Assembly: GCF_001618385.1 (NCBI RefSeq)
Contig: NZ_BDCR01000003.1
Coordinates: 372,001-436,000 of the forward strand
DNA from: Paludibacter jiangxiensis
Lineage (GTDB): Bacteria; Bacteroidota; Bacteroidia; Bacteroidales; Paludibacteraceae
DNA length: 64,000 nt
Reading direction: 5' to 3'
A model generated the notes under the pieces. It ran no database searches and was not told the origin of the DNA. It saw only the letters and a program-made list of their open reading frames with translations. Of the stretch, positions 36,925 to 46,825 are shown one piece after another. The position numbers and the translations under genes are program-made. Numbering within the stretch: the stretch's first letter is position 1; each line of letters starts with the position of its first letter.

Positions 36925-38394
36925 TCAGTTAATAATAACTTTCCCGACTCCCAGAACTTTCGTCCCGCTTTGCAATCGACAGAGATAAATACCTTTCGGC
37001 TTGCCGCTTAAATCGACATCAGCTTTACTATTATTCAACAATTGCTGATGAACAGGCACTCCTGCTGCATTAATAATTAGTAAGCTCACAGTTTGATCTG
37101 TACCTGTTTCTATCGTAAACCTCCCGTCTGATGGATTCGGGAATATTTTAAGTTGTGCTGTGGCATTCACAATTTCGTCTGCTGTTGCAACAGAAGTTCC
37201 TAAGGCACCAACGACATAAGTCGAGCTCTGCACTCTGGCAGTTCCATCATAATAGCTTGTCACGGTGGGCGATAAATTCACTCCCGCATTGATCGCCGGA
37301 GAAGTCGATTTGAGGTAAAAATTAGAAATAGACGCGTCGACAAAAAGCGGATCGGTTGTTGTCAGGTTATTGGTGAGGGTCGTACTACTACCCATATTTT
37401 CTATAGCTCCGGCATTGTTTTGCCAACAAATATTGTTTTCAATTCTTGCTCCGGTGCTCCCTGACTGAATTTTCACTCCGGCATATCCTCCCGATCCCTT
37501 ATTGTTTGAATAAATCGTATTGTTATACACACAGGCATTTACCGCCACATCGATCTGAACACCTCCGTTATTATTCCAAATCAGGTTATTGTAAGCCATA
37601 TTCCCTTTGCCGCAAGAAAGAATGATACCGCAGCCACGACCTCCGACATATGCATTATCGTGTATACTGTTGTTTCGAACAACATTACTATCTACAGCTA
37701 TTCCTGTATCACTATATACATGCACACCCCAGCCCGCATTATGGTGAATATCACACCCGTCGACCAGATTATTCGCTCCGGTTATATACAATCCATGGTG
37801 GAAATCGGTGGTTCCGTTGTTGTGAACCTGTAAATTGATAAATTTATTGCCTACGCTGTTGTGGTCGACAAAAACGCCCTGATTAGGAGCATTAAAAATT
37901 TCACTATTCTTAAACATGATATGGTTTGCCGTGTACGACGGATCGGATCCTGTGTATGTGATTTTTACCACATTATCAGCAATATTAATCCCATCGAGAT
38001 GCAGATTATCAAAAATCAGATACTTCGCTCCACCTGCAGGCCCCATCAAGCGAATCACTTCATCAACTCCTGCGTTAGGACGAATAGTAACCGTTTCGCC
38101 CGGATATCCGGCAACAGTAACCGGCTTGCTCCATGAAGTGCCACTGGGAATGGCAATCATGTTTTGATTCAATGTTTCGGCATAAACGCCGCTACGTATA
38201 TACAGAGTATCACCTGCCGAAAGACAGGTTAGTCCGGATGCAATTGTCAGTTTTGGGGTGGTTATGTTTTGCGCCTGAGTGGCTGTTCGTGAGTCACTCC
38301 CGTTTTTTGCAACATAATAGACTTTCGCAAAGCATGTATTTTTAACGGCACATATCAATAAAAGGCTAATTGACAATAAAATAATTCTTCTCAT
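36925..38394 (-). CDS. Secreted right-handed parallel beta-helix protein with T9SS sorting domain
   Basis: 489 residues. Signal peptide about 1-23. The middle (about 60-375) is a parallel beta-helix made of short turns with Asn/Asp ladders (HIMFKNSEIFNAPNQGVFVD; NNLVDGCDIHHNAGWGVHVY; NMAYNNLIWNNNGGVQID), as in pectate-lyase-like and polysaccharide-binding proteins. The C-terminal ~75 residues are a type A T9SS domain: FPNPSDGRFTIE ... GIYLCRLQSG ... KVIIN. So it is exported by the Por system to the surface. No catalytic residues can be assigned. It implies a T9SS elsewhere in the genome. Confidence 0.9.
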   Translation of the reverse strand: MRRIILLSISLLLICAVKNTCFAKVYYVAKNGSDSRTATQAQNITTPKLTIASGLTCLSAGDTLYIRSGVYAETLNQNMIAIPSGTSWSKPVTVAGYPGETVTIRPNAGVDEVIRLMGPAGGAKYLIFDNLHLDGINIADNVVKITYTGSDPSYTANHIMFKNSEIFNAPNQGVFVDHNSVGNKFINLQVHNNGTTDFHHGLYITGANNLVDGCDIHHNAGWGVHVYSDTGIAVDSNVVRNNSIHDNAYVGGRGCGIILSCGKGNMAYNNLIWNNNGGVQIDVAVNACVYNNTIYSNNKGSGGYAGVKIQSGSTGARIENNICWQNNAGAIENMGSSTTLTNNLTTTDPLFVDASISNFYLKSTSPAINAGVNLSPTVTSYYDGTARVQSSTYVVGALGTSVATADEIVNATAQLKIFPNPSDGRFTIETGTDQTVSLLIINAAGVPVHQQLLNNSKADVDLSGKPKGIYLCRLQSGTKVLGVGKVIIN

Positions 38395-39394
38395 ACTTGA
38401 TACACAAAATTCATTTTCTACTTAATATGGAGACGTTACATTTTAAAATGGTTTCTAATCTCGCTCTTTTCTTTTTTTTAATAAGGGTAATACATCCCTG
38501 TACCATCAATTTTATTGACAGCACACGGTGTAAAATGTTCTTTATACAGGATATTCAAGCCCCTTTCCTGCAATCTCAATCGACATTTTTCACGTGGGGG
38601 AACCGTGATTTTATACTTATGCTTCCGGCCTGTAAGAATTACTAAATGACAAACAAAACAACTTTATAGAATGTAAATAATAGCATTATTGGAAATACGA
38701 AGCAATCATTGATGCTTAAAACAACATGATTACAGGATATTCCAACTGCAGGTAAAGAAAGATGGAAACCATCTCTCCATGACAACAAAACTTTACGGAG
38801 ACTTACTAACTATGCTTATAAACAATTGACGGAGAGTCGAAGCTGTGAATAAACAGGATTCTATTCAAAGACCTGCTAAACACATACGAAATGCTTCCTC
38901 AAGGCAGAAAAATATACCAAGTCTGTTCCTAAATACTTATTTCAACGGAATGTCATTGCCCAATTTTCATTGATTGCAATGACAATACTCTTCCAATTAT
39001 TGATTTTGATGCAAAGATAGAAAATTTGCGCTACACAAAAGACATATATTGCTGATTTAAAGTCATTTATAAATATATAACACAAAAATGTTACTAATTC
39101 GGAAGAGGTGTTTTTATCAGAAAGCTATCACTAATAAAAGGACATTCGGAAAGCTGTCGGGAACAGAGAGGAAAGGTGCGTCAACAGAAGGTTTCCATAA
39201 TACACCACTATTTTTGCGGAAATAATTTTTCGGATTGCCGGCTGGCTCATGCTTGCTAAATATAAGTCTTTTTGCGTTTTAAACGAACAAACATCATCAG
39301 TTTGTAACATTTAAAACATATATTTGCAAGGAATAAACACCCGCATTGATTACACAATCAACTATAATGTTTCACCCTCTAAAATGTTTTGACC
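38395..39394. other. 1-kb gene-poor stretch with possible gene remnants
   Basis: No intact gene seen. Two short frames on + look more protein-like than their surroundings: about 38738-38853 (…PTAGKERWKPSLHDNKTLRR…) and about 38850-38937 (…LFKDLLNTYEMLPQGRKIYQ…). They are in different frames, as if from a decayed gene with a frameshift. This reading is weak. The end near 39319 holds the promoter of the next gene. Confidence 0.35.
39319..39326 (+). promoter_or_regulatory. -7 element for the DJ-1/PfpI gene
   Basis: TATATTTG matches TAnnTTTG. A TTTG lies upstream at 39301-39304, but the 14-nt spacing is short. It gives a 5' UTR of about 65 nt. Confidence 0.5.
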
Positions 39395-39973
39395 ATGAAG
39401 AAAAAGATTTTGTTTCTCACCGGTGATTTTGCCGAAGATTATGAAACGATGGTACCGTTTCAGATGTTGGAAATGGTAGGTTACGAAGTGCATGTGGTGT
39501 GTCCAGGAAAGAAAAAGGGCGACACGGTGAAAACCGCTATCCACGATTTTGAAGGCGACCAAACCTATTCCGAAAAACCGGGTCACAACTTTACCCTTAC
39601 CTATAGTTTCGACGAAGTGACGGTAAGTGATTATCTTGGTTTGGTGATTGCCGGAGGCCGTGCTCCCGAGTATCTGCGCCTCAACGACAAGGTGATCGAC
39701 ATCGTGCGCTATTTCTTCAATCATAACAAACCGGTAGCCGCCGTCTGTCACGGCATTCAAATACTCACCGCAGCCGATGTGGTAAAGGGACGCAAACTGA
39801 CCGCTTACCCTGCCGTTGGTCCCGAAGTAACGCTGGCCGGTGGCGAATTCCATGCCATTGCCGCCGACAAAGCCTTTGTGGATGGCAACCTCGTTACCTC
39901 GCCCGCATGGCCCGGCCACGCCGCCTTTATACGCGAGTTCCTGAAACTACTGGGAGCTACCATCGAAATATAA
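39395..39973 (+). CDS. DJ-1/PfpI-family protein
   Basis: 192 residues from ATG at 39395. The nucleophile elbow [11 protein letters not shown] places the reactive Cys at about 118, followed directly by His, and the Glu region [18 protein letters not shown] is at about 8-25, as in the PfpI group. [12 protein letters not shown] and [15 protein letters not shown] are further PfpI hallmarks. Members are described as intracellular proteases, glyoxalases or chaperones; which activity applies cannot be told. An upstream TTG in frame (39389) is not preferred. Confidence 0.9.
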   Translation: MKKKILFLTGDFAEDYETMVPFQMLEMVGYEVHVVCPGKKKGDTVKTAIHDFEGDQTYSEKPGHNFTLTYSFDEVTVSDYLGLVIAGGRAPEYLRLNDKVIDIVRYFFNHNKPVAAVCHGIQILTAADVVKGRKLTAYPAVGPEVTLAGGEFHAIAADKAFVDGNLVTSPAWPGHAAFIREFLKLLGATIEI

Positions 39974-39981
39974 GAAAAAAG

Positions 39982-40022
39982 AAAGACCCGAATTTCCATG
40001 ATAATCGAAAATTCGGGTCTTT
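39982..40022. terminator. Bidirectional terminator
   Basis: Perfect 14-bp stem AAAGACCCGAATTT / AAATTCGGGTCTTT (39982-39995 with 40009-40022), placed between the convergent PfpI and permease genes. Confidence 0.9.
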
Positions 40023-40040
40023 TGTTATGTAAATCAGCGG

Positions 40041-41699
40041 CTATTGATTCAACGCGCTGTTCTTTCGTCCGTAAAGCAGATAGACCAATAATCCGAGACC
40101 CATCCAACCGAAAAAGACAATCCAACTGTTGATGGGAATTTCAATCATCAGGTAAAGACAGCACAACACGCCCAAAATGGGAATCAACGAGAAGTGTTTT
40201 ACAAACGAAAGAATTGCCACGACAATGGCTATTGCAGAAAAGAGCAGGAAGAGAATTTCCTCCAGATTTTCCGCCTCTACATGCAACAAGTCTGTGGCAA
40301 GGCGTTGACGGAAAAGTAGCAAAAACAGTCCCACCAAAGCCGGAATAATCCATCGCCCGTTGATATAGGGTAACTGAAAACCTGATTCTTTCTCAATTTT
40401 TGGCAACAGCAATACGCCACCACACACCAGCACAAAAGCAAAGAGCGTACCGATACTGGTCAGGTCGGTCATCAGCAAATCGTCGATAAACAAAGACGGA
40501 ATACCCACCAACAAACCGGTGACGATGGTAGCAAAGCCCGGAGTAAGCCGTTTTTTATTGATCTTCCCGAAACGTTTTGGCAGCAAGCCGTCGCGACTCA
40601 TGCTCATCCAGATGCGCGGTTGCCCGATCTGAAACACCAGCAGTACACTGGTGGAAGCTATAACTGCACTAACCGAAATAATAAAGCCGACTTTGTGCAT
40701 ATTAATCGCGTTGAACACATAGGCCAAAGGATCGGCAACGCCCATAAAATCGGAATAGGAAACCAGTCCTGTAATGACCAACGTCGTTACCACATAGATC
40801 ACAGTGCAAATCAACAGGGAATATATCATACCGCGGGGCAAATCGCGCTTGGGATTGGCACACTCCTCGGCAGTGGTGGAGATAGCATCGAACCCGATAT
40901 AGGCAAAGAAAACAGATGAGACACCTTTGAGCACGCCTGTCACACCGTTGGGCAAAAAGGGCGACCAGTTGGTCATCTTGTCATCAGAGAAAATCACCCA
41001 GAAACCCACTACCGCGATAAAGGCCAGTACCACAAGCTTGAGACCGACCATCAGGTTAGCACTTTTCTTACTCTCGCTGATGCCGATGTACGCCAGCAGT
41101 GTAACGAAGCCTACAATCAGGAAAGCCGGCAAATTCATCACAATATGGAAACCGGCAATAACCGGAGCCTGCGCATATGCCGTATGAGAAACATCTTTGC
41201 CAGCAGCTAACAACTCGTGGTAATTGGCTTTTGCCGTCTGCCATCCGATGGTGAGCCACGACGGCAGATGAATATGCACTGCCTCCAGCAAATTGTTGAA
41301 ATAGGCGCTCCAACTGATGGCTACCACAATGTTGCCGATGGAGTATTCCAAAATCAGCGCCCAGCCGATAATCCATGCGATCAGCTCTCCGAACGTGACA
41401 TACGAGTAGGTGTATGCACTACCGGCCACCGGCACCCGACTGGCAAATTCGGCATAACACAGTGCCGTAAAGCCGCAGGTAACGGCTGTAATGATAAAAA
41501 GAAAAATCACTCCGGGGCCACCATTGTAAGCCGCCGTGCCAATAGTAGAAAAGACACCGGCTCCAATCACCGCCGCCACGCCCATAAAAGTCAGGTCGCG
41601 CACCCGCAGCACCTTTTTCAGCACACCGTGCGTATGTACCGCTTCTACTTCGGCCTGCAATGAAGCCATATCTTTTTTCCGAAATAAACTCGTATTCAT
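40041..41699 (-). CDS. APC-family amino acid permease (cationic amino acid transporter type)
   Basis: 552 residues from ATG at 41699. After a cytosolic N-terminus (about 1-35) come 12-14 membrane segments. The first has the APC signature FMGVAAVIGAGVFSTIGTAAYNGGPGVIF, and FFAYIGFDAISTTAEECANPKRDLP is the CAT/YhdG-type helix 6 to loop. Substrate likely a cationic or other amino acid; not resolvable. The C-terminus has three closely packed hydrophobic helices, as in CAT proteins. Confidence 0.93.
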   Translation of the reverse strand: MNTSLFRKKDMASLQAEVEAVHTHGVLKKVLRVRDLTFMGVAAVIGAGVFSTIGTAAYNGGPGVIFLFIITAVTCGFTALCYAEFASRVPVAGSAYTYSYVTFGELIAWIIGWALILEYSIGNIVVAISWSAYFNNLLEAVHIHLPSWLTIGWQTAKANYHELLAAGKDVSHTAYAQAPVIAGFHIVMNLPAFLIVGFVTLLAYIGISESKKSANLMVGLKLVVLAFIAVVGFWVIFSDDKMTNWSPFLPNGVTGVLKGVSSVFFAYIGFDAISTTAEECANPKRDLPRGMIYSLLICTVIYVVTTLVITGLVSYSDFMGVADPLAYVFNAINMHKVGFIISVSAVIASTSVLLVFQIGQPRIWMSMSRDGLLPKRFGKINKKRLTPGFATIVTGLLVGIPSLFIDDLLMTDLTSIGTLFAFVLVCGGVLLLPKIEKESGFQLPYINGRWIIPALVGLFLLLFRQRLATDLLHVEAENLEEILFLLFSAIAIVVAILSFVKHFSLIPILGVLCCLYLMIEIPINSWIVFFGWMGLGLLVYLLYGRKNSALNQ

Positions 41700-41714
41700 T
41701 CTCAAAAATTCAAT

Positions 41715-42785
41715 TTAAAAAAGATCCAGCTGCAACTGAATCGACTTACGACCTACCGTTTCTCCCGCATTGCTGATTCCCAGTCCCAGCAAACGCACCT
41801 TCTGACCACCCAGATCGGTATTTCGAAGAATGGTTTTAGCTGCCGACCACAATTGCTGAAAGTTCTTCACCACCTCGGGCAAGGTTCTGCTTCGGGTAAT
41901 AATCTTAAAGTCGGCAAATTTTATTTTGACAGTCACCGTACGACCGAAAAACTGTTCCTTTTCCATCCGTTTCATCACTTCCAACGCCACCTGGTAAAGT
42001 TCCAGTTGAAGGTGCAGCACCGAATCTTTATCGTGGTCAAAAGTACTCTCGGCACTTACCGATTTGGTGATGCGCTCAGGTTCCACCTCCCGGTAGTCAA
42101 GTCCACGGGCATTGAGATAGTACTGATGACCGGCCTTTCCAAAAAGGTCGACCAACACCGCTTCCGAACATTTTTTCAGATCAGCACCGGTACGAATACC
42201 ATGTTTGTGCATTTTCTCAGCCGTCACCTTACCAACTCCGAAAAACTGTTCCACCTGTAAAGTCTCCACAAATTTTTCGGCTGCCTGAGGCCGTACCACA
42301 AAAAGGCCATCCGGCTTGCGGTAGTCGGAAGCAATTTTTGCCAAAAATTTATTGAACGAGACTCCGGCCGAAGCCGTCAGTCCGGTCTCTTCTTTGATCC
42401 TTTGTTTGATTTCGCGGGCAATAATCGTTGCCGACGGATTCCCTTTTTTGTTTTCCGTCACATCCAGAAAAGCCTCATCGAGCGATAACGGTTCCACCAG
42501 ATCAGTATAATCAAGAAAAATCTGCCGTATCTGATCGGAGACGGCGTGATAAACATCAAAATGCGGAGGAACAAAAATCAGGTGCGGACATCTTTTCAAT
42601 GCCGTGGTAGATGCCATAGCCGAACGCACTCCATAGCGGCGTGCTTCGTAACTGGCAGCTGCCACCACGCCACGCGCTTCAGGATAGCCAACCGCAACCG
42701 GTTTGCCACGGTAATCAGGATTATCCCTCTGTTCGATTGAGGCATAAAAGGCATCCATGTCGATATGTATGATTTTCCGTACCAT
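41715..42785 (-). CDS. dinB: DNA polymerase IV (Y-family, translesion)
   Basis: 356 residues from ATG at 42785, giving the canonical start MVRKIIHIDMDAFYASIEQ with catalytic Asp9 and the steric-gate Phe/Tyr pair (FY). The second catalytic site LSLDEAFLDVT is at about 101-111, and the little-finger domain follows (about 235-345). It copies past damaged bases with low fidelity. The C-terminal SIQLQLDLF fits the beta-clamp binding motif. No LexA box is evident in front of it. Confidence 0.96.
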   Translation of the reverse strand: MVRKIIHIDMDAFYASIEQRDNPDYRGKPVAVGYPEARGVVAAASYEARRYGVRSAMASTTALKRCPHLIFVPPHFDVYHAVSDQIRQIFLDYTDLVEPLSLDEAFLDVTENKKGNPSATIIAREIKQRIKEETGLTASAGVSFNKFLAKIASDYRKPDGLFVVRPQAAEKFVETLQVEQFFGVGKVTAEKMHKHGIRTGADLKKCSEAVLVDLFGKAGHQYYLNARGLDYREVEPERITKSVSAESTFDHDKDSVLHLQLELYQVALEVMKRMEKEQFFGRTVTVKIKFADFKIITRSRTLPEVVKNFQQLWSAAKTILRNTDLGGQKVRLLGLGISNAGETVGRKSIQLQLDLF

Positions 42786-42833
42786 GCAAATCAATGAAGA
42801 ACAAAGATAACCATTCCATCATAAATAACACAA

Positions 42834-42867
42834 AATCCCGCAGTCGCCGATAAACGATTGCGGGATT
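42834..42867 (-). terminator. Hairpin between murF-alr and dinB
   Basis: AATCCCGCAGTCG pairs with CGATTGCGGGATT (one G-U pair; loop 8 nt). On the minus strand it is followed by TTTGTGTTATTT, a moderate T-rich tail. Confidence 0.6.
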
Positions 42868-42888
42868 ATTATTGTTATAGTAGAAAAC

Positions 42889-42969
42889 GCACACAGAATA
42901 CACGGAAGAAACAGGCGAACACAGAGATGAAACTAATCGATTTCCGTATAGTCTGTGTTTTCCGTGTGC
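42889..42969. repeat. Imperfect inverted repeat
   Basis: GCACACAGAATACAC (42889-42903) and GTGTTTTCCGTGTGC (42955-42969) are complementary at 13 of 15 positions. Related ACACAGAG-type strings lie between. It resembles dispersed intergenic repeats in this phylum; only one copy is here. Confidence 0.4.
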
Positions 42970-42978
42970 TAAATTGTA

Positions 42979-45465
42979 TTATTCCTGAAAATAAACACGT
43001 TTTACACGACGTGACACGTTGGTCAGCAATTCATACGAGATGGTGCCAATCGAATCGGCCAGTTCGCTGATGTTGCGCCCCTTGCCGAAAATTTCAGCCG
43101 TATCGCCTTCGTGTACGTCCATGCCGGTAACATCGATCATGGCGACATCCATACAGATATTTCCCACAACCGGAGCCAGTTTTCCGTTTATCAGCACCTT
43201 CCCGACTCCGTTTCCGAAGCGGCGATCGAATCCGTCGGCATAACCCAATGGCAACACGGCAATCTCGCTATCGTGTTCCAGCACTCCGCGGCGACTGTAA
43301 CCTACCGTTTCGCCGGCTTTCACCTTCCGCACCTGAAGTACGGTTGTTTTGAGGGTACAAACGGTCTCCATTTCGGGCGAATTTACCGCGCTAATGCTGT
43401 AAAGACCGATTCCCAGACGTACCATATCAAACTGATATTCGGGGAAACGTTCAATGCCCGACGAATTGAGGATGTGGCGCAGGAACGAATAGCCAATGCC
43501 ATTCTGTAAGGTATCGGCACAGTGTTTGAACAGATCGAGTTGCTGATGAGTAAAATCGTCGAAAGCAGGACTGTCGGCACCGGCAAGATGCGAGAATATC
43601 GACTGTACCTGCACCGTTTCCTGATCTTTCAAAATGCCCACAAGCTCGTCCATATCCGGTTTTTCAAAACCAAGACGGTGCATTCCGCTATCTATTTTGA
43701 CATGGATAGGATAATGACTCTCGCCGTGGCGAACTGCCGCTTTAATAAAGGCATTAAGCAGGCTGAAACTGTAAATTTCGGGTTCCAGTTGGTATTCAAA
43801 CAGCAGATTGAAACTGTTGGGCTCAGGATTCATTACCATGATAGGCAAAGTGATTCCTTCGCGTCGCAGTTCCGCTCCTTCGTCGGCTACAGCCACCGCC
43901 AGATAATCGCAACGATGGTGTTGCAGGGTTTTGGCTACCTCCACCGAACCGCTTCCATAAGCAAAGGCTTTCACCATGCAGACGATTTTCGTTTCGTGAC
44001 GGAGTTTGGAACGGAAATAGTTGAAGTTATGCACCAAAGCGCTCAGGTTCACTTCCAGCGTGGTTTGGTGTGTAATATTTTCCAGTTGTTCGGATATTTG
44101 CTCAAAGTGGAAGTTACGCGAACCTTTCAGCAAAACCACCTCGTTTTTCAGTGCTTTCCAACGCCCCGATCCCAAAAAAGATTCGGTGCTGTTGAAGCTC
44201 TCTTTTTGCGGAATATTGAATTTATCGAGTTGTTTTGAAATTTCGGTTCCAATACCGATCAGACGGTTGATTCCGCTCTCTTGCACCAAGTTGGCAATAT
44301 TGGCATATAGCTTTTCGGCAACTTCACCGCTCTGAAGAATGTCCGACAGCACCAGCGTCATGTTCATCTGTTTGTCTGCTGCCTGACGACGGGCAAAATC
44401 GAGAGCAATATTCAACGAGTTGATGTCGGCATTGTAGCTGTCGTTGATTACCAGACAATCGTTGCGACCCTCTTTCACTTCCAGACGCATGGCTACCGGT
44501 TCCAGCAACTTCATGCGGGATGCAATAAGCTGCATATTCAACGGTTTATTTTCGATTACCGTTTCGAGCAAAATCCATGTCGACAGGCAGTGCAAGCTGT
44601 TTTCCACCGAAGCATCATCGGTAAACGGAATGCTGTAAATGATGGTTTCATTGCCAAACTTACAGGTTATGGTACTTACTTTGCCGATTTTATCTATGCC
44701 TAACACCTGTAAATCGCAAAGTTGATCGTACCCCCAAATAAACCGGCGGCACCGCAACCCAGATTCTAAAATACATTTCTCCACCACGGCATGATCCTTG
44801 CACGAAATCAGCCATTGAGCATCGGTAAACAACAATAATTTCTCGCGACATTTCTCGATCAGAGAGGAGAAATTTTCCTGATGTGCCTGCCCGATATTTG
44901 TCATCACACCCACCGTTGGGCGGATAATATGCTCCAGTCGTTCAATCTCTCCTTTTTTTGAAATACCGGCCTCAAAAATCCCAAGATTATTCTGTTCGTT
45001 GATTTGCCAAACCGACAGCGGAACTCCAATTTGCGAGTTATAGCTTCGCGGAGAACGAACGGTATTATAATCGTTGTGAAGCAATTGCGAGAGCCACTCC
45101 TTGACAATAGTTTTACCGTTACTTCCGGTAATGCCGATTACCGGCAACGAAAAATGGTTGCGATGAAAGGCCGCCAACTGCTGCAAAGCCTGCAACGTAT
45201 CGTTTACAATGAGGAAACTGGCATCCTGCATCGAATCGAAATCGGACTGAAAGTCGCTTACCACGAAATGGCGTACACCGTGGTTATAGAGATCGCGCAC
45301 ATAACGATGACCGTCGTTACTGGCGGAACGTAAAGCAAAAAAGAGTGTGTCGTCCGGAAAAATAAGTGAACGACTGTCCGTCAACAGGCGGCTGATATTG
45401 CCCTCGGTGCGCAAAAGCGACTTTCCCCCGAGTAATTGGGCAATATGAAAGATTGAATAAGTCAT
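42979..45465 (-). CDS. Bifunctional MurF / alanine racemase fusion
   Basis: 828 residues. N-terminal half (about 1-450) is UDP-MurNAc-tripeptide:D-Ala-D-Ala ligase with P-loop GITGSNGKTIVKEW (about 107-120; Ser where most have Thr) and VINDSYNADINSL. The C-terminal half (about 460-828) is alanine racemase with the PLP Lys in CMVKAFAYGSG (about 495), HVKIDSGMHRLGF and the second catalytic Tyr region GETVGYSRRG. The fusion joins production of D-Ala and addition of D-Ala-D-Ala to the peptidoglycan precursor. It is usual in Bacteroidetes. It is also a drug-relevant enzyme pair. Confidence 0.96.
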   Translation of the reverse strand: MTYSIFHIAQLLGGKSLLRTEGNISRLLTDSRSLIFPDDTLFFALRSASNDGHRYVRDLYNHGVRHFVVSDFQSDFDSMQDASFLIVNDTLQALQQLAAFHRNHFSLPVIGITGSNGKTIVKEWLSQLLHNDYNTVRSPRSYNSQIGVPLSVWQINEQNNLGIFEAGISKKGEIERLEHIIRPTVGVMTNIGQAHQENFSSLIEKCREKLLLFTDAQWLISCKDHAVVEKCILESGLRCRRFIWGYDQLCDLQVLGIDKIGKVSTITCKFGNETIIYSIPFTDDASVENSLHCLSTWILLETVIENKPLNMQLIASRMKLLEPVAMRLEVKEGRNDCLVINDSYNADINSLNIALDFARRQAADKQMNMTLVLSDILQSGEVAEKLYANIANLVQESGINRLIGIGTEISKQLDKFNIPQKESFNSTESFLGSGRWKALKNEVVLLKGSRNFHFEQISEQLENITHQTTLEVNLSALVHNFNYFRSKLRHETKIVCMVKAFAYGSGSVEVAKTLQHHRCDYLAVAVADEGAELRREGITLPIMVMNPEPNSFNLLFEYQLEPEIYSFSLLNAFIKAAVRHGESHYPIHVKIDSGMHRLGFEKPDMDELVGILKDQETVQVQSIFSHLAGADSPAFDDFTHQQLDLFKHCADTLQNGIGYSFLRHILNSSGIERFPEYQFDMVRLGIGLYSISAVNSPEMETVCTLKTTVLQVRKVKAGETVGYSRRGVLEHDSEIAVLPLGYADGFDRRFGNGVGKVLINGKLAPVVGNICMDVAMIDVTGMDVHEGDTAEIFGKGRNISELADSIGTISYELLTNVSRRVKRVYFQE

Positions 45466-45562
45466 TGGAATTTACAATTTAATCATTGACAATTTACGAT
45501 TGAAAGGGTGAGCCAATTTTTCACACACAAAGTTAATTGGCATATGGGAATTGTCACATTGT

Positions 45563-46231
45563 TCAATATTGTCTTGCTCCGAAAATCGAGCTACCGACAC
45601 GAACCATGGTGCTTCCCTCCTCAATGGCAATGCGATAATCATCGGACATTCCCATTGATAGAGTATCGAACCAGGGTTTATCGGAGAAATAAGAAGTTTT
45701 AAGTTGATCGAAAAGAGTTTTGAGTGAACGGAACTCAGCACGAACCTGAGCTTCATTGTCGGTAAAAGTAGCCATGCCCATCAGCCCCCGGATGCGTACC
45801 GAATTCAGAGTATCGAAAATACCCGAATTCAGAGCATCGTTCACTTCTTCTGGCGAGAACCCGAACTTGGTTTCTTCGCGGGCAATATGCACCTGTAGTA
45901 GGCAATCGACCGTGCGGCCGGCCTTTGCAGCCTGTTTATTGATTTCTTCGAGCAAACGAAGAGTGTCAACGCCGTGTATCAGCGCAACAAAAGGAACAAG
46001 AAACTTAACTTTATTAGTTTGAAGATGACCAATGAAGTGCCAAACAATATCTTTTGGAAGGGTGTCATATTTTTGACATACTTCCTGAACCTTGCTCTCT
46101 CCAAAAACTTTTTCACCAGCTGCATAGGCTTCTAAAATGGAGTCGTTTGGATGAAATTTTGAGACGCATACCAACTTCACGTGAAAAGGCAGTGTTGCTC
46201 TGATGGCGTTCAAATTACCGGCAATCGACAT
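45563..46231 (-). CDS. YggS/PROSC-family PLP homeostasis protein
   Basis: 222 residues from ATG at 46231. The PLP Lys is in LVCVSKFH (Lys25); family motifs FGESKVQEV, WHFIGHLQTNKVKF, GLMGMATF and LSMGMSDDYRIAIEEGSTMVRVGSSIFG are all present. YggS proteins bind PLP and balance vitamin B6 and amino acid pools; no catalytic activity is established. It lies close to alanine racemase and DUF4494. Confidence 0.95.
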   Translation of the reverse strand: MSIAGNLNAIRATLPFHVKLVCVSKFHPNDSILEAYAAGEKVFGESKVQEVCQKYDTLPKDIVWHFIGHLQTNKVKFLVPFVALIHGVDTLRLLEEINKQAAKAGRTVDCLLQVHIAREETKFGFSPEEVNDALNSGIFDTLNSVRIRGLMGMATFTDNEAQVRAEFRSLKTLFDQLKTSYFSDKPWFDTLSMGMSDDYRIAIEEGSTMVRVGSSIFGARQY

Positions 46232-46319
46232 GATATAACAGTTCAAAATTCAAGTTTAGCTATCGCTGATTTTCAATTCAAGCTCAAAGTTACAACCTGA
46301 GCATAAAGGTGTCTGCAAT

Positions 46320-46781
46320 TTAATCGGAAGTTTCTCCGGTTTCTTCACGCTGTGTTCCGGCATACGGATACACATCCATAATAGCTGTTTCGGCTATAGC
46401 GGCTATTTCCCAATCCGACAACGTATTGCCCAGCTTTTCAATAAGAAGCATTAAAGCATCCTTCAGGTTAGCTGCCTGCACCATCATTGTTACGGCCGTT
46501 TTCTTTTCTATTCCTTTTTCCTCATCCAGAGAGATAAAGTTAACCTTTGCTCGGTACCATTTATCACCGCTGGGGTTGTCGAACAGTTCGGCAATACGTG
46601 CTCTTTTGATATTGCTTACAGTAAACTCACCACTCACGAAAGGCTTAATTTCTTCTATGATACGGGCTTCGGCTTCTGTAAACGAAAGCGCATCCACCAG
46701 ATAAGGTTCATTTACCTTTTTGGGGAGTCCGTCTTCCCCTGTTTTTTCATAACGGACTTTGCATTCAAACCAGGTATGCAT
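46320..46781 (-). CDS. DUF4494 protein
   Basis: 153 residues, soluble, no signal peptide. It starts MHTWFECKVRYEKTGEDGLPKKV, and has VNEPYLVDALSFTEAEARI and VSNIKRARIAELF, both typical of the Bacteroidetes-specific DUF4494 family. Function unknown; repeated beta strands suggest a compact domain. It precedes yggS by 88 nt on the same strand and may share a transcript. Confidence 0.85.
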   Translation of the reverse strand: MHTWFECKVRYEKTGEDGLPKKVNEPYLVDALSFTEAEARIIEEIKPFVSGEFTVSNIKRARIAELFDNPSGDKWYRAKVNFISLDEEKGIEKKTAVTMMVQAANLKDALMLLIEKLGNTLSDWEIAAIAETAIMDVYPYAGTQREETGETSD

Positions 46782-46825
46782 TGTATTATTTATTTTATTA
46801 TAAGCGTGTTAGATTTCGAACTTAA

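Noticed and set aside
38395-38490. Fifth MKRxC leader ahead of the T9SS beta-helix gene
   Set aside because: There is a CATATT/AGTATG-like pairing near the start, but the ATGAAACGA start, P1 and the GTTCC box are missing; likely chance.
43522-44238. 238-codon open frame on + inside murF-alr
   Set aside because: Opposite conserved MurF and Alr motifs; a shadow.
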